Shown one piece after another: positions 46,160 through 57,227 of a DNA stretch of 64,000 bases (position 1 is its first letter; the number at the start of each line of letters is the position of its first letter). The DNA comes from Conus ventricosus (taxonomy: Eukaryota; Mollusca; Gastropoda; Neogastropoda; Conidae), in the NCBI GenBank assembly GCA_018398815.1, contig CM031601.1:36160486-36224485 (forward strand). Reading direction: 5' to 3'. The translations under genes were made by a program, and so were the position numbers. The notes below the pieces were generated by a model that saw only the letters and a program-made list of their open reading frames with translations, was not told the origin of the DNA and searched no databases.

Positions 46160-46980
46160 CTTTCTTTAAATGGATGGAGCGGGCCTTGTGTTTAAGTATT
46201 TATTGTGCCCTAAGTCTTGGTCGTCTCCAGCTATGAGGATTTCATTGTTATAATTCTGTATTATGCCAATCTGTAGTCTAAGGTCAGAGGGCAGCATGTA
46301 TAATCCACAACCCACAACAAAGTCAACCTTTGACCTAGCATGTGCAAGAACGTCTTGATACCTTTGTATGCTGGCAGGCAAATCAACAGCAGAGTTAATA
46401 GCATCTTCTAAATTGGCTAGAAATTGTTTTCTGGCATCAAACCTGTAGATTGATCTACTATGCTAGACTTGGTCTGTGCTTGTGCTCCTAAAAGACACCA
46501 AACGTATGTCCTTATGGAGTCATTAAGCCTTTGCACGCCTGGCATTGTTAGACCTTTACTTTTATCTAAGATAAATGTTGTCCAGGCATTGGGATGTTTT
46601 TGTTCTATGGATCCCAATCGAACTTGTTTGTTTGGTTGAAAAGAGGTGTGGCCAGGCCAGTAGTCATAATTAATTCTCTACGTTCACCCCACAAATACAA
46701 TGTGCCTAACCCATGATTGCGGTCTAACTTTTGTTTAAAATCAGTTGAAGGTTTAATGTTAAATTCGTTGCAAATTCTTTCATATGCATTATTGTCCATT
46801 GGGCTGTTAAATGGATAAAACGCGTTGTCGTTAGGGAGGGCACTTTTAGTTCAGTTAGTATTCGTCTGTACTGGTAATAAACATGAAAGTTATATACTGA
46901 CCTTACCAAGAGATTAGGGTGGTTTAAATGGTTTGCATATGAAACACCGCAGCCAGTAGTTGCGCAGTAAACGGCAAAAT
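46160..46980 (-). pseudogene. possible Maverick structural (capsid-type) protein, broken
   Basis: Four minus-strand open pieces (46909-46724, 46799-46605, 46617-46417, 46381-46166) follow one another with small overlaps and phase changes, so they were one protein of roughly 260 codons or more. No motif is decisive. Size, strand change and position next to the other structural candidate suggest a capsid-class protein, a weak inference. Confidence 0.4.
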
Positions 46981-47227
46981 TAAACTGATTCTGAAAAAAA
47001 GCACTCTGTCGCTCTTTATTGGCGGATTTAAATATTTAGTTAGCGGTTTACAAGTCTAACCCGAAAGCCGTATGATCCATCTACTGCAATGGTTAAATTG
47101 TGAAGTCTAAAGGTTTGGGGTTATAAAACGCTCCTACATTGTAAGTAACATGTTCAATATATTGAAAAGCTACCATTTTTAAATTAGTTTTTTTTAAAGG
47201 GGTTTTAAAATAGTTATAAAAAAGATG

Positions 47228-47915
47228 TACATCTATATAACCAAGCAAAACGAGCGTGTGTTTTTAACACATCCAATTGAAAATAGCGCGGCGATTGTAG
47301 GGTTGCCCTTAGAAAAATTGGGTTTAAAATAAAATGGATTAACATATCTGAAAAAGATAAGAATAACTGGGTGGATATTAAGGATGGGCAAGGCAATCTA
47401 TTAAAACATTTAAAAATACCCGATGGTTACTACAACTTTTGTTCTTTAAGAGAAGTATTTAGCAGTTTTAACATTAAGTTAAAAATTAATGAGGCAAATC
47501 TTATAGTTACTATAAATTTTCCAGAACTTAAAGAAAGGGAGTACGTTTTTCCTAGAAGCCTTGCTCGAATTTTAGGCTTTTATGACAGTGGCGAAACATA
47601 TCATATTATAAAATACATATGTACTTAAAAGGAGGTCTTTATGAGTATGTAGGCAGTAGACCATCTGATTTTCTCGTAAACCCAATTTTGTATGTCCATT
47701 TACAACAGTTAAAAACAGATACTAATTTGTTTAATGGCTATCCATCTACTGTTCTACAAGCATTGCCACCAACTAATGTAGGGTTTTGCGATTATCAGTT
47801 ACATAGGTTTGGCAGAGACAGTGAATTTAAAGAATTAATTGAGGTTTCTTTAAATTCATTGGATGTAAAAATAGTTAATCAAGACGGAAAGCCAGTTGTT
47901 GTTCTGATTTATTAA
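47228..47915 (+). pseudogene. Maverick structural-protein candidate, two frame breaks
   Basis: A start near 47228 runs about 35 codons and shifts phase by about 47330. It continues to 47628, then shifts again into 47619-47915, about 225 codons in all. Features include LKIPDGYYNF, RSLARILGFYDSG and GLYEYVGSRPSDF. The pattern of a phage-tail-like or penton-like minor capsid protein is familiar from Maverick elements. I am sure it belongs to the element, less so of its exact role. Confidence 0.65.
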
Positions 47916-47930
47916 TGGTGCTGGAAGTAG

Positions 47931-50900
47931 AAGAACATGTTAGAATAGTAAGAAGAACTCAGTACCGCGGGCGTTAATTTTTTATGTCCCTGGGAGAGAA
48001 TGTAAATATGTTGGTTCACGATCACCAAATCTTATCTAGCACGCAAGCCCCCATTTATATGTACTGATTACGTCGATTTTTGGCGGTTTTTGCGTGTTAA
48101 TTTTTTTGTAAAATAGGTGTTAATTTTGGCCAAAACTGACATGTGATGGACGGTGATTTGTATGTGAAAAGGGGGGTTTTCGTGCAAAATAAGATGGGTG
48201 AGCTTGAATGAACATATTTACATTCTCTAAAAGCACTTTTTAAAAAAAAAAAGAACCATAGGTTCACACCTGTTTGTATTTCTTTCTAACCTCATGAAAG
48301 ATACCCTATCTTTTTCCTGTGACTGACAGAGTACTGAATAGGCAAGAGCTTTGAAATTATGTACTTTGTTTATACAGGTACACAGTTAATATGTGTCAAA
48401 ATTTAAGCCATTATTTTTTTACGATTTTTTTCATATACTGAACAATTACCCAGTTTCGTGGAAAAAATGCTGAACAACAAACTACAAATACTTTGTCATA
48501 TGTTATTGATTTTATTTCTTTTGTTTAGTAAAGAAACTGTGAAGAAGCAATTTTTTGCACTCTTCTGGGTTTCTCAAAGTGATTTATTATGAAAATGGGC
48601 CTTTTTTCAACAAGCAAGAAAATTTCACTTACATACCTGTGTAACTAGCTTGAGTTTCACAAAATGTAAAAAACTAACCTCTTCTTCATCAGGCTGCAAA
48701 TAGAGCATGGTATCTGCTACAGCCTTGAAACTTTGCAGTGACCCTGTTCAATCACACAACAATCATGTATCCAAATTTGAAGTATTTTAATTTTAGTATA
48801 ATTTTTTAATGATTTTTAGAAAAATGTGTACAAACACCCTACAGAGGAATACTGAATTTCATGTTGGCCAGCAGGGAGTGAGTTAATACTAACAGTACAT
48901 GCACAGGAGATAGAGAAGAGAAAAAAATGAAGCATGTAGCAAAAAGTTGTGAGTATCTTCCAGTGAATATATCTTTTCTGCAAAACAGAAAGTCAGGGGA
49001 AGGTAACGTCTGTCTGTACAGTGTTAATGGGGTAACATTATCTCAGTTTACGGGTCAAGCAAATAGATTGAGAGTTTCAAATATTTTATTTGAAAGACAC
49101 ACCAGGATAAAGATTAAGATACCGATTGTCTGCTTTGCAGGCACACCATTTCATATCCATGTTTTGGTATTTTCTCACTCTGAACTGTTAAGTTGACTGT
49201 TGGGATAAAAGTGCTTTGGCCATGCCCACCAATAGCATCTGTCCTATGAAAACAGCAGCGTCAGTCTCACTGAACACAAGCTCTAACAAATGGCGAAGGC
49301 TGGACAAACTATGTGATAATGGGCAGGAACACAAACTTTAATGCCAGAAGATTGACATCGTAAGTTTGTAGTACTGTTTCTTACATTCTTGAACTTAGAT
49401 TTTCAGGTCTAGCAGGGAAAAAATAGTCAGCTTTTCATGTAAATGATCCACAGTACATAAGAGCATCTGTTGCATTCAGATGCAATATACAGTTCAGGAA
49501 GATAAAGAAGTTGAAGCCACACAACACCCATGAATAAATTTGCAGTATTTTGTTTACTACAAAACTTTTTCAAGCACCAAAACTGGCCAACTTTCAAATA
49601 AAACAGTGTAGAATTTTGTGGCAATATACAGGTAAGGAAGATGAGAGTGGGGGCCTTTCCGATTATATCAATACAAAAGTAGATCCTCCGATCAACAAGA
49701 TGATTGTGAAGTGTGTGAGCATAAAAGTAGTGCCTTCAGATCAGCAAGATTAAGATTGAGAAGTGTGCACATGCATGTTTCTCTGTCAGCAAGACATTGT
49801 GCACTTTACCCTGTTAGAAGAGATTATTTGTTAAAGAAATCTTTGTTGTATTTTTCTGTATTGTTGGATATTAAACATGGGTTTAAACTAGTATTTCAGC
49901 ATTTGGCTTTGTTGCATCAGTTACAGTCTATGTACCTAGGGACAATGACTTTTGATATGCTTTTGGAAGCATATCCAGATGAGTAAAAAAAAAAAAGTAC
50001 AATTTCCAGAAATAGTATCAGGATCACGTCTTGTTTTAAATGAATATCAAGACTGCTGTAGTGTCCACAAGTCAGTTTGGATTGCTTGGTAGACCACAGT
50101 TCAGTTTCCCCACTTGCATCCTTGCAGCCTCGCGTTGGTGTGGCTCTGTTCTAAAGGCAAGCACTATGGGTCTGCTTATTTCCAAGTGAGCAGTATGTTA
50201 CAGTAATATTGTAATGCAGTTAGTAGCTCAGTTAGGATTTGTAGCTGTGTGTCATTCAAAAGGGTAGCTGAGTATGTCTGGAGATATGAATGGGAAGTCT
50301 TGACAGGGCTATGGGTTTCCGCTGCAGGAGAAACTATTCTTAACTTTGCTACACAAAACAATTGTTATGTAGATCTGGTGTCCACATTTATCAAACCCAG
50401 GCATTTCACACTCAGTTTTGGTCAGAAAACAAAAGTGCTATAGAGCTAAAGACCAGCTGTTATATACACTGACATTCAGTACATCATACTACATCACATA
50501 ACAAGTTATTGCAGGCCTAAAATCCAGCTTGCATGAAACACTGACAATCCATACATGACATACCATCACAAAATAAACCTTTAATACAGGCTTACAATGA
50601 CAGTCCACATATAATATTGCTTTGTGAAACAAAAGTTTAATGTGGGCAAATAGTCTGGCTGTTTTTCAGACCGTGACAATCTGCTTGGAGTATTGTGTCA
50701 CGAAAATGTTTAACCCTCTTATATTTGAATTCTTTGAGACCAAACTCCTCATATTTTTCGGATTCATTTGGTGAGTTGAGCCTTAGAATGGGTATGTATG
50801 GTTCATGCATCACCACAACCAGGAATGACCCTCTAGAGCTGCAAAACTCTACAGGTTTGGTTCAGCAGCTTTGTTGTGTAATGTGAGCAAGATTTTGTGG

Positions 50901-51164
50901 GTCTAGAAGTGAAAGGTTCTGTCACTATCATCAAAATGTCACTAAAAGTGTCACATGCAATGGTGATAATTCTAATACAGTGCACCAGCATGCAGTTATC
51001 CCATGCACATGCTCGTGAGTGTTGTAAAATGAAGGCTGCAGCCTGCCTGAGATTGCTGTCTTCGGTCCGCCAGTACACTCCCCACAGGTAATCTACAGAA
51101 TGTCATGCAACTAGTGTCCACTGGCACTACAGAAGAATTACTGTAAGTAGTTTCCAGCACAGTT
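47931..51164. other. intron sequence, nothing recognised
   Basis: AT-rich. The short open frames (48927-49196, 49711-49986, 50249-50443) have no family features. No terminal repeat of the Maverick-like element was found here. Confidence 0.4.
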
Positions 51165-52560
51165 CTCCCTCCAGGGGTTGCAACCTTGCCATGATCGGAG
51201 GGCTTGCACGGTCCAGTGATCCCTTAGGCTTTCCTGACGGGGCATCAATACTCAACTAGATGGTTAGTTGTTGTCAATGCTTCTAGGCCTGTATAGCAAG
51301 TTGCTGACTGGCCCAAGCATTACATGGTAGGAATTGGTGCCCCTGGTAGGGTATCCCATGTCAGAAAGGGAGGTGCCCCAACAATGGCTTCCAACAAAGT
51401 GGCTTTGGTGAAGCGCAGGGGAAAGCCTCCACCAGTGCCATCAAAAACATTGAGTTCTTCTCCTCCGGGGAAGAAAAAATTACCAATTCCACCAGACAGG
51501 TTAAAAAAAAGCAGAGCTCAAACTGCAGAATTCTGCAGTTGAAGCTCTGTATGATGAAGAGGAAGAGGATGTAGACATGGATGATTAAAGCCCTCATCCA
51601 CAATGGAAACAGTCTTGCAATGGAACATCAGGGGACTGTCTTCCAATTATGAAGAATTGCAGCTCTTGTGCCATGAAGCTAGGCCGATGCTAGTTTCACT
51701 GCAAGAAACTCTTCTAAAGTCTGACAAAACTTTCTCACTTTCTGGCTACAGCTTTCTAAACCAACCTGCACAATCTGTTGAACATGGCGTTTCTGGTGTG
51801 GTAGCCTTATTCATTCACAACTCTGTTCTGTACAGCCCAGTTGCTCTGCAGACTCTGCTTCAGGCAGTTGCAGCTCGGGTTACTCTCCACAAAACAATTA
51901 CTATCTGTAGTCTGTATCTGTCTCCAAATATCTGTGTCACCAAACGGGACCTCATTTCGCTCTTGGAGCAGCTTCCTAGACCCATCGTGCTGTTCGACGA
52001 TCTGAATGGTCACTCTCCTCTATGGGGAAGTGAGAGATCTTCACCAAGGGGTCTGCTTTTAGAGGAAGTGTTCTCGGAGCTTGATTTGTGTGTCTTGAAT
52101 GGGAAATCGCCAACTTACTTTCACTCCACTAATGGTACCACATCTTGTCTGGTTCTTTCTGTCTGTGACCCATCTTTGTTTTTGGATTTTGTTTGGGAGG
52201 TTGATGAGGACCTGCATGGTAGCGACCACTTTCCTGTGTTGCTTCTGTATACGAATGCAGAGAGTGAATCCTTACCTGAACCTGTCAATTTCAGCAAAGA
52301 AGATTGGGACCTCTTTGCCCGCTAGGTTTCTTAAGGATATGGAAGAGGACAAGATCCTGCAAAGTGAAGATCCGGCAGGAAATCTTTCAGATTTCATACT
52401 GAACTGCACAACATCAACCATTCCCACATCTTCCAAGAAGCCCCTAATGCCAAAATTTCCTTGGTTCAACTTTGAATGCAAGGAGATTAACAAAGCCCGC
52501 AAAATAGCTGAACATTGGGTCTCCTGCAGACCATCGATGCCCGATTTTTTATGCAGTGGC
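51165..52560 (+). mobile_element. LINE with intact 5' end, endonuclease region
   Basis: Starts CTCCCTCCAGGGGTTGCAAC, the same terminus as 21407, with a matching 5' UTR. ORF1 is reduced to about 70 codons (51378-51588) by an internal deletion that joins its basic start to its acidic end. ORF2 opens at 51603. The copy fades at about 52560, before a piggyBac-like region. Confidence 0.88.
51603..52556 (+). pseudogene. LINE ORF2, endonuclease domain
   Basis: Starts METVLQWNIRGLSSNYEELQ. Carries QETLL, then FDDLNGH where related copies have GDFN, and GSDHFPVLL near 52220-52240. It is open to 52325, then continues in another phase to about 52550 (PASSKKPLMPKF-like region). The change in the GDFN-type motif would weaken the nuclease. 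No reverse transcriptase follows here; one appears at 54590-55450. Confidence 0.85.
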
Positions 52561-52713
52561 GGCATGATCAGTACACAGCAACAAGATATAGATAGTATCG
52601 TCAGCATTCCTTCGTTCGCCTGCACAGCGGTTTCACAGCACACCATGACCCACTTCGGCTCAGTGGCTGATTGACCAGACCAACCCACATGACTTACTAA
52701 TCTGCATAGAAAC

Positions 52714-53155
52714 ATGGCGTCTCAAACAAGTCTTTCTGCGAATGTGTCGGAGCAAAGTCGAGCCCGTCAGCAACGTTTTAGCATTCCTGAAGTTACTGAA
52801 ATGCTACAAACGGAAGGTTCAGACATTGAAGAAGAGGATGACGAAGCTGATGAAAGTGATTCCAGTGAAGAATTTCGAGGAGAAGAGGAAATTGACACTG
52901 ACTCATCTGTGGAGCTCAGTGATGATGAAGGTGAGGGTGGGCCAATTCGCCAGAGCAGAGCATTTGCAGAGCAGAGCAGAGCATTTACGTGCCGCGAAAG
53001 ACTGGGGTTTTGAGTGAGCAAGAGTTCATTGGCTTTCCTTTACGCGACTGGCACAAAGATTCGAGTTTTTTCCGACAGTGCCTCCTTTTTGTGGTACTTC
53101 TGGCCTTCGTGTGTCAGCTGAGTGCCACGCCCCCATTTTTGCATTATTCCAAGTT
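52714..53155 (+). pseudogene. piggyBac-like transposase, N-terminal part
   Basis: Opens MASQTSLSANVSEQSRARQQ, then an acidic stretch (IEEEDDEADESDSSEEF), the usual N-terminus of PGBD/piggyBac transposases. A phase change after 53013 is followed by words such as FEFFPTVPPFCGTSGL and PIFALF near 53065-53150. These fit the early conserved part of the family. It breaks before the catalytic domain. Confidence 0.6.
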
Positions 53156-53529
53156 AGCTTGTGTATAGCAGGCATGTGATTTATCTATCTTATTTAGTTT
53201 CCTGGAGTGTATCTATCTTTTTTTCAACTCATTTAGTGTATTTACTGACTTTTTCTGCTGAATGTGAAGCCATGGACCCACTGACTCTGTGCAAGAGTGT
53301 TGTGATGCACCTGAAAAAACTGGACATTTTTTCAGCCTCAAGCATAAGAAATTGTATGAAAGTGGGAAGTTTATTCTTTTGTATTCTACTAACACAGTTT
53401 ATGAATAACACTTCCTGAAAATTTCATTGAGTTATCTCTTGCTTTGTATTTTTGGTGATTTTTTTACTAACCATAACAAATGGCCCGTCCACAGGGAAAA
53501 ACAAGGGACAGAACTGTCCGTCCTAAGTG
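53156..53529. other. unassigned stretch between piggyBac and LINE
   Basis: May contain further degraded transposase sequence (53260-53360). No firm call. Confidence 0.35.
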
Positions 53530-53880
53530 AGTTAAAGAGTGAAGAAGCTCCGTGGTGCATTCCATGTCATGTGCCACTCACAGTGAAACATATTCTTTTA
53601 GAGTGTTGGGACTTGCACGATGTGGGACACAAACATTTTACGGCAGATTCCATGAAAACCTTGTTCAGAGATGTCCCGCCTGACGCGATCTTTGAGTTCT
53701 TGAAAGAGATGAAATTTCTAATCGGATCTGAGATTTTACAGTGGAAAGATTTTTAACAAACTTTCGGATCTAATTGCAAAGCGAGACGACTGCAGGCGGA
53801 AATCTAAACAAATCTTAAATAAATGTTAGCGAACCGCCCAGAGAACGTGGACAAACAAGTCACAAGACAAAACACAACGC

Positions 53881-53906
53881 GTTTCGACCTCTTAGGTCTT
53901 CGTCAG
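53881..53906 (-). ncRNA. hammerhead-ribozyme-like core (left arm)
   Basis: The same 26-base core as 54125-54150, on the opposite strand, preceded by ATACATAAACG-type sequence and TATCAC that could form stem I. Confidence 0.5.
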
Positions 53907-54124
53907 GTGATACATAAACGAATAAAACAAAGAAAATTCACTTAGCTTTGATCGCTTCAGATCGCTTAGAGTTCTGAACCTGTCAGATTACCATCCGATA
54001 GCTTTGACCAGCTGTATCTGCAAACTGATGGGGAAAAAAATGGCCTTCTTCCTTGCGCTGAACCCTAAGCGATCTGAAGCGATCAAAGCTAAGTGAATTT
54101 TCGTTGTTTTATTCGTTTATGAAC

Positions 54125-54150
54125 CTGACGAAGACCTAAGAGGTCGAAAC
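54125..54150 (+). ncRNA. hammerhead-ribozyme-like core
   Basis: CTGACGA, then a four-pair stem GACC/GGTC closed by a short loop, then GAAAC and GCG. All conserved hammerhead core bases (CUGANGA...GAA) are present. A complementary copy lies at 53881-53906 on the minus strand. In the minus-strand copy CAC before the core can pair with GTG after it as stem I. Cleavage activity is inferred, not shown. Confidence 0.5.
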
Positions 54151-54361
54151 GCGTTGTGTTTTGTCTTGTGACTCTTTTGTCCACGTTCTCTGGGCAGTTC
54201 GCTAACATTTATTTAAAACTTTCGGATGTTTTTTTTTAAAATGTATTTTAAAGAATTGTGTGAATGAATGACTTGTGAGTTGATTTTAACGTGGTGACAG
54301 CCTTGATGTGGCCCTTTGTGGTCGGCTGGGCAATAAGCAACATTATCTTATCTTATCTTAT

Positions 54362-55498
54362 CTCCTGGTATTAACAAAATCCAGCCTCGTTCTCATTCAA
54401 CGCCTTCTTCCTTGCGCTGAACCCTAAGCGATCTGAAGCGATCAAAACTAAGTGAATTTTCGTTGTTTTATTCATTTATGTATCACCCGAGGAAGACTTA
54501 AGAGGTCGAAACGCGTTGTGTTTTGTCTTGTGACTCGTTTGTCCACGTTCTCTGGGCGGTTCGCTAACATTTATTTAAGATCCATTATAAGGTTTTCAAA
54601 CATCTTCCGCAAAAAGGTCTGAACATTGTGCTACACATATACAACCATGTATGAACTACTGGATTTTTTCCACCTTCTTGGCACAAAGCCCTCATCATAC
54701 CTATTCCTAAACCAGGAAAAGATCTTTCGAACCTGTCAGATTACCATCCGATAGCTTTGACCAGCTGTATCTGCAAACTGATGGGGAAAAAATGGTCAGT
54801 GCTAGACTCATGTGGAAACTCGAAACCAACGGCCATCTGGCGAAAGAACAGTTTGGTTTCCGCAAACATTGAACTACAGTTGACCATTTGATCTGTCTGG
54901 AATCTATGCTTTGGAACGCCTTTTTAAACAAACAACACGCAGTAGCTATTTTCTTTGACCTGGAAAAGGCCTACGATACCACCTGGAAAGCTGGGATACT
55001 TCATGATCTCCATGATCTCGGTTTTCGGGTCATCTTCCACTTTTTATTCAAAATTTTTGGCAGAAAGACAGTTTCAGGTTCAGGTTGGCAGCACTCTCTC
55101 AGGTGTTCACGAGCAGGAGTTGGGTGTTCCACAATGGAGCATACTGTCTCTTGCCCTCTTTAGCATCAAGATCAACAACATTGTCAAGTCAGTTCAACAG
55201 GGTTCCGACTGCTCATTATTTGTGGATGATTTTGCTGTCTATGCAACTAACTGGAAGTCTGTACCCGAGTGTCCAGCACATGCTCCAGCTTTGTGTGGAT
55301 AAAATTCATCAGTTGGCGGAAGAAAACGGCTTCATTTTTTTTCTGCTACTAAGACACAGTGCATTCACTTCCATCATTTTCGTCAGTTTTTTGCAGATCC
55401 TGAAATCCAAATAGCGAAATCTCCTATTCCAGCTGTCAAAGAGGCCAAATTCCTAGGAGTTATTTTTGACCAAAAATTCAACTTTCTCAGTAGTTCTT
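54362..55498 (+). mobile_element. LINE reverse transcriptase region, interrupted
   Basis: Encodes the RT of the I-type LINE. The fingers and palm words are IPIPKPGKDLSNLSDYHPIA, EQFGFRKH, AIFFDLEKAYDT and FVDDFAVYA, the last being the catalytic Asp pair box. It ends near EAKFLGVIFDQKFNF (55440-55490), the point at which the copy at 27758 begins. Several frameshifts. An inserted arm sequence occupies about 54399-54586. Confidence 0.88.
54399..54586 (+). mobile_element. third copy of the hammerhead-bearing arm
   Basis: Matches the right arm of the inverted element (CCTTCTTCCTTGCGCTGAAC to GCTAACATTTATTTAAG) and sits alone within the LINE. Its core at 54487-54512 reads CCGAGGA instead of CTGACGA, which should abolish activity. 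Confidence 0.75.
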
Positions 55499-55950
55499 GA
55501 GTTGTGATTTTTTAAAGTTTTGTGGTCGAAGTGCTGTTTTTCACTATGGCCAACATTGATTTCTGTCATTCTATCATGGGATTTAGTGATGAAGATGAGC
55601 TGATTTGTAGGATTTACGGCATAAGACTTAGTAAAAGTGCAGTGTAATGAAGCTGAAAGTGACATAGATTTCGATTGGGATGACATTATAGATATGATGA
55701 ACAACAATTCATAAGAAAGTTCTGAAGAAGTTTTTCTTTTTCCCCGAATAAATGGCTCAACTGACATTCTTTAAACATATCACATAGCATCATATAGATC
55801 GTGGGAATTTTAAAAATTACTTTCATTTCATTATTTCCTTTCCTCTCTTTTAAATTGATTTTTAAATTGGGTAACCATCTTCAAATTACAGAGTTACTTC
55901 TCTTGCCGTAGGTTTTCGGCGTAAGTAAGCGCAGGTAAGTGCATACTGAA
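55499..55950. other. unassigned; possible transposon N-terminus
   Basis: An acidic open stretch at about 55552-55648 (MANIDFCHSIMGFSDEDE) resembles the acidic start of DNA transposases, and GGGTTAAAAA ends the block. No family assigned. Confidence 0.35.
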
Positions 55951-56973
55951 GAGGGTTAAAAACAACTCACAAGTCATTCATTCACACAAATCTCTAAAAT
56001 ACATCTTCTAAAAATCCATCCGAAATTTTGTTAAAAATCTTTCCACGGTAAAATCTCAGATCCGATGAAAAACGTTAATCTCTTTCAAGAACTCTAAGAT
56101 CGCGTCAGGCGGAACATCTCTGAAAAAGGTTTTCATGGAATCTGCTGTAAAATGTTGTGTCTCACATCATGCAAGTCCCAACACTCCAAAAGAATATGTT
56201 TCATTGTGAGTGGCACATGACATGGAATGCATCATGGAGCTTCTTCACTCTTTAAAAGGTATGAATGAGTAAAATACAAATGGCCGGTGTGCAGCCGGCA
56301 TAGAACCATTTCTTCTTTGTGACCACCAGAGGTGGATGAGAGGAACTCCTTCAGGTTTGGACGGATCTGAAAGAGTTTGTTATTCGTCTGTGTATTCCTA
56401 TCCTCCTGCCAGAGGTCTTTGACATAATTATTAACTTTTGGTTTCAGATCTGAGCAGGGGATATATATATGCTAGACAATTTCCCTTTGTGGCATTCTTG
56501 GCCAGGCGATCCGCCATTTCATTCCCTCTGATGCCAACTTGACTGGGAACCCAAGCCAGAACGATGTTGTGAACCTCCACTTTCAACCTGGTATAAAGAT
56601 TAAAAAAGTGGAGAAGTTCGGGATGATGGAGGTTGCGGCCAGCTATGGCTGGCAAAGCTGACAATGAATCCAACAAAACTAGAAAGTCCTTCGTAGTAGA
56701 TTGTGAGATTATCTGTAGTGCCAGAACCAGAGCTGTAAGTTCAGCAGAGTAAACAGAAGTATCTGAAGGAATATGTTCTAACAATATTTGAGAAGGAGCA
56801 CCAGGGCAATAGGCTGCACAGGCCGCTTCATCTTTAGATTTGGAACCGTCGGTGAAAATTTTCTGACAGGATGGGAATTTCAAAGAAAGATCGGCAAACA
56901 ATGCCTTGTATACCAGAGGGCTGTTATATTCTTTGCGAAAAGCTGCAAGGTCAAAATGAATCTCTGGTGTGTC
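55951..56973 (-). mobile_element. LINE 3' half with RNase H, minus strand
   Basis: On the minus strand: RNase H words FTDGSKSKDE, YSAELTALVLAL, LVLLDSLSAL and LAWVPSQVGI with NEMADRLAK, then the zinc-finger region and 3' UTR down to CTTGTGAGTTG at 55951. The third Asp box reads LLDS instead of LSDS but keeps the Asp. The terminal module and tail are missing. The 5' end abuts a SINE at 56974. Confidence 0.88.
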
Positions 56974-57225
56974 AACCAGGCCCGAGAGATACAGGCACCT
57001 GCTGTGTTGGTCAGGAAATTTGAGCAACACTCTCAGAAACATATCCATTAAGTGGATGGAACTCGACTGCATGGTCCCAGTCTTCCCAACTGAGTCCACA
57101 GCAAACTCAACTCTGGGTAGGAGCCAGTGGGGCAGAAAAACCCACATGACTCTGATGGGATTCGAACCCACGTCCTCCCAGCCGAGAGTCCACAACGCTA
57201 ACCACTTCGCCACAGCGGCTGGTGA
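56974..57225 (-). mobile_element. tRNA SINE family C, second copy
   Basis: The tRNA-like head is at about 57225-57150, with GGTTCGAATCCCATCAGA (B box) and GTGGCGAAGTGGTTAGCG (A-box-like). The body matches 18483-18733. It stops where the LINE starts, so the GC-rich 3' segment and poly(A) of the first copy are not seen here. Confidence 0.88.
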
Positions 57226-57227
57226 CA

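Larger units (their letters stand above)
43000..47930. mobile_element. Maverick/Polinton (adintovirus-like) element, decayed
   Basis: A run of remnants recognised as proteins of Maverick/Polinton elements: a small basic membrane protein (minus strand), two short plus-strand proteins, a retroviral-type integrase, a coiled-coil plus hydrophobic protein, a minus-strand possible capsid protein and a plus-strand structural-protein candidate. The integrase is the firm identification. I see no DNA polymerase B, packaging ATPase or protease, and no matched terminal inverted repeats, so the copy is partial. Frameshifts occur every few hundred bases, and 100 bases are N. It is an old genomic copy and is not replication competent. 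Confidence 0.82.
53771..54226. mobile_element. inverted-arm element with hammerhead-like cores and captured LINE DNA
   Basis: The left arm (53814-53970) and right arm (54042-54226) are inverted copies of about 155-180 bp. They share TAAATAAATGTTAGCGAAC, CGTGGACAAA and CTAAGCGATCTGAAGCGATC or their complements. Between them lies a 70-bp piece of LINE reverse-transcriptase sequence (AACCTGTCAGATTACCATCC), which is also present at 54727-54796. The arms hold a hammerhead-ribozyme-like core. Inverted arms plus such ribozymes are known from Penelope-like elements, so that is my leading guess. Confidence 0.65.
53530..54361 (+). mobile_element. LINE 3' end, split by an inverted-arm insertion
   Basis: Codons for the zinc finger (WCIPCHVPLTVKHILLECW) and FRDVPPDAIFEFLKEM, then the 3' UTR to 53770. 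It resumes at 54227 and runs through the terminal module to a (CTTAT)n tail ending about 54361. The interruption carries the duplicated word ACTTTCGGAT at about 53759-53769 and 54227-54237. Confidence 0.88.

Noticed and set aside
57150..57225. tRNA gene on the minus strand with a perfect B box
   Set aside because: It is the head of SINE family C, also found at 18660-18733, and continues into the SINE body.
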